Below, piece by piece: positions 62,903 to 64,000 of a DNA stretch of 64,000 bases (position 1 is its first letter; every line of letters starts with the position of its first letter). Source of the stretch: Actinoplanes sandaracinus (lineage in GTDB: Bacteria; Actinomycetota; Actinomycetes; Mycobacteriales; Micromonosporaceae); contig NZ_JASCTH010000023.1 in the NCBI RefSeq assembly GCF_030009775.1, forward strand, positions 39,431-103,430. Reading direction: 5' to 3'. Position numbers and translations under genes: made by a program. The notes under the pieces were generated by a model. That model saw only the letters and a program-made list of their open reading frames with translations, did not search any database and was not told where the DNA came from.

Positions 62903-64000
62903 TCAACAGGTCGGCTGGTGGGGGAGTTCGGGAACGTAGCGGGCCCATTCGTCGGCGCTGAGCCCGCGCCCGGTGACCGCGCACGCACGCCGGACGGGGT
63001 CGGCGGCGAGGTCCGGCGGCACGGTGGCGTCCCAGAGCGTGATGTTCCTGGTCGCGGCGCTCAACACGCCACCGGCTGCCAGGGTGCGCCCGTCCGGGCT
63101 GAAGGCCATGTGGAAGGTCTGCAGGTCCGGGCTCTTGATCATGGCGAACCGGAGCGGTGTGTTCGGGTCGCTGATGTCCCACAACGCCATGGAGTTGTCC
63201 AGACCCGACGTCGCCAGGGTGCGGCCGTCCGGACTGAACGACACCCAGAGGATCTGGCTGGCGGGACTGGGCAGGAGGGCGGTCCGGCGGGGCTGGGACG
63301 GGTCGGCGACATCCCACAGCACGGTCGCCCCCGCGTTGTTGGTGCCCATCGCCAGGGTGCGCCCGTCCGGGCTGAACTCGAGAGTGCTCGCGGTGTAGCC
63401 GACGTAGTCCGAGAGGGGGATCGACGTGAGCCGCACCGGAGCGGACCGGTCGGCCAGGTTCCACAGCGACACGTAGGAGCCCTCACCGACGGCCAGGGTG
63501 CGCGCGTCCGGTGTGAACGCGATGGAGCTCACCGACTTGCGGAGGGCGAGATCGGCCAGCTTGGCGGGCCGCTCGCGGTCGGTCAGGTCCCACAGGGCCG
63601 TCCTGCCGTCGGCGCGGCCGACGGCCATGGTGCGCCCGTCATCGCTGAGCGTCGCCGACCACACGGCGGTGCCCGCTTCCGAGATCCTGGACAGGACCAC
63701 GGGTTCCGCCGGCCGGGTCATGTCCAGCATCGTCACCACGTTGTCCGAGCCGACGACGACCATGGTGCGGCCGTCCTTGCTGAGCATCGTCCCCACGAGG
63801 GCGCCGCTCCGCAGCGGCAGGAGATCACGCTGGACGGGGCGGGCCGGATCGGTCAGATCCCACGGCACGGCCGTCCCGTCCTGTCCCGCGGCGATCAGCG
63901 AACGGCTGTCCGGCCCGAAGGCGAGCCCCACGAGCCGGCCGGGGAACGGGCCGGTGATCGTGGCGATCGGCTGCCGTGCGTACCGGCCCCGGGGGTTCCA
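62903..64000 (-). CDS. WD40-repeat protein, N-terminus beyond the window
   Basis: The frame is open to the window's last base, so only the C-terminal ~365 residues are seen. At least six propeller repeats with FSPDGRTLA-type loops and ALWD/LWDI ends, e.g. FSPDGRTLATSGLDNSMALW and FSPDGRTLAAGGVLSAATRN. The tail reads CAVTGRGLSADEWARYVPEL, typical of large actinobacterial NB-ARC or kinase WD40 proteins (a trailing LTxxEWxRYxP motif). The unseen N-terminal part may be an ATPase or peptidase domain. Confidence 0.9.
   Translation of the reverse strand, partial: WNPRGRYARQPIATITGPFPGRLVGLAFGPDSRSLIAAGQDGTAVPWDLTDPARPVQRDLLPLRSGALVGTMLSKDGRTMVVVGSDNVVTMLDMTRPAEPVVLSRISEAGTAVWSATLSDDGRTMAVGRADGRTALWDLTDRERPAKLADLALRKSVSSIAFTPDARTLAVGEGSYVSLWNLADRSAPVRLTSIPLSDYVGYTASTLEFSPDGRTLAMGTNNAGATVLWDVADPSQPRRTALLPSPASQILWVSFSPDGRTLATSGLDNSMALWDISDPNTPLRFAMIKSPDLQTFHMAFSPDGRTLAAGGVLSAATRNITLWDATVPPDLAADPVRRACAVTGRGLSADEWARYVPELPHQPTC

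Overview
The window is GC-rich (about 70%) with strong G/C preference at third codon positions and frequent GTG/TTG starts. It carries ALF-repeat and ricin-type lectin exoproteins, SARP/NB-ARC regulators, MerR/TetR/XRE regulators paired with enzymes, a Gly-type NRPS module, a CIRCE-like site and a HAIR-type operator. This points to a filamentous, antibiotic-producing actinomycete; Micromonosporaceae (Actinoplanes-like) is my best guess, from gene content only. I saw no rRNA, tRNA or CRISPR array.

Layout. 1-9.5 kb: the right end of a nonribosomal peptide locus, with two C-A-PCP proteins (the first cut by the window edge), a serine hydroxymethyltransferase-like enzyme translationally coupled to them, an IS630 scar, a phosphopantetheinyl transferase pseudogene and a NUDIX gene. 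9.5-15 kb: a LuxR-type two-component system divergent from a MacB/FtsX-type ABC exporter. 15.1-18 kb: a MerR/quinone-oxidoreductase pair and a small-membrane-protein locus. 18.4-22.9 kb: a polymorphic toxin (ALF repeats, Ala-rich coiled coils, HINT, HYD1-type ADP-ribosyltransferase-like tip) with a 4-nt-overlapping candidate immunity gene; the toxin tip and immunity gene are GC-poor. 23-29 kb: secreted proteins (a trypsin-fold protein lacking its catalytic residues plus two ricin trefoils, and a transglycosylase-like protein with FG-GAP repeats) around a MetC/AraC divergent pair. 29-38.9 kb: acyltransferase, regulators (one a fragment), a beta-lactamase-family hydrolase, an ECF-like sigma factor, an ATPase-LuxR regulator and a radical copper oxidase.

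38.9-43.5 kb: a lipid/glycerol-phosphate module (lipid kinase, alkyl-DHAP-synthase-like flavoenzyme, TetR, GlpD). 43.5-45.6 kb: HxlR with a quinone oxidoreductase and a truncated SMP-30-like gene. 45.9-50.7 kb: an unusual co-directional cluster of ECF sigma factor, membrane-anchored propeller-like protein, unknown protein, MauD-like thioredoxin, eight-cysteine Tat-exported small protein (apparent ATC/ATT start), two membrane proteins and a MauE-like membrane redox protein. It looks like a machine for making and maturing a disulfide-rich exported protein and is the best candidate for an undescribed system. 50.8-54.4 kb: a DHFR-like reductase, an XRE pseudogene, and groEL (CIRCE-like) convergent with hsp20 (HAIR). 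55.3-57.6 kb: a PP2C/anti-sigma/STAS partner-switching set. 57.6-64 kb: a secreted Ig-like-domain protein, a large SARP-NB-ARC-TPR regulator, a SLOG-like protein and a WD40-type propeller cut by the right edge.

Convergent gene pairs are usually separated by near-perfect hairpins (25.2, 33.3, 53.9 and 57.6 kb), and many operon neighbours overlap by ATGA or GTGA, so transcription units can be read fairly confidently.
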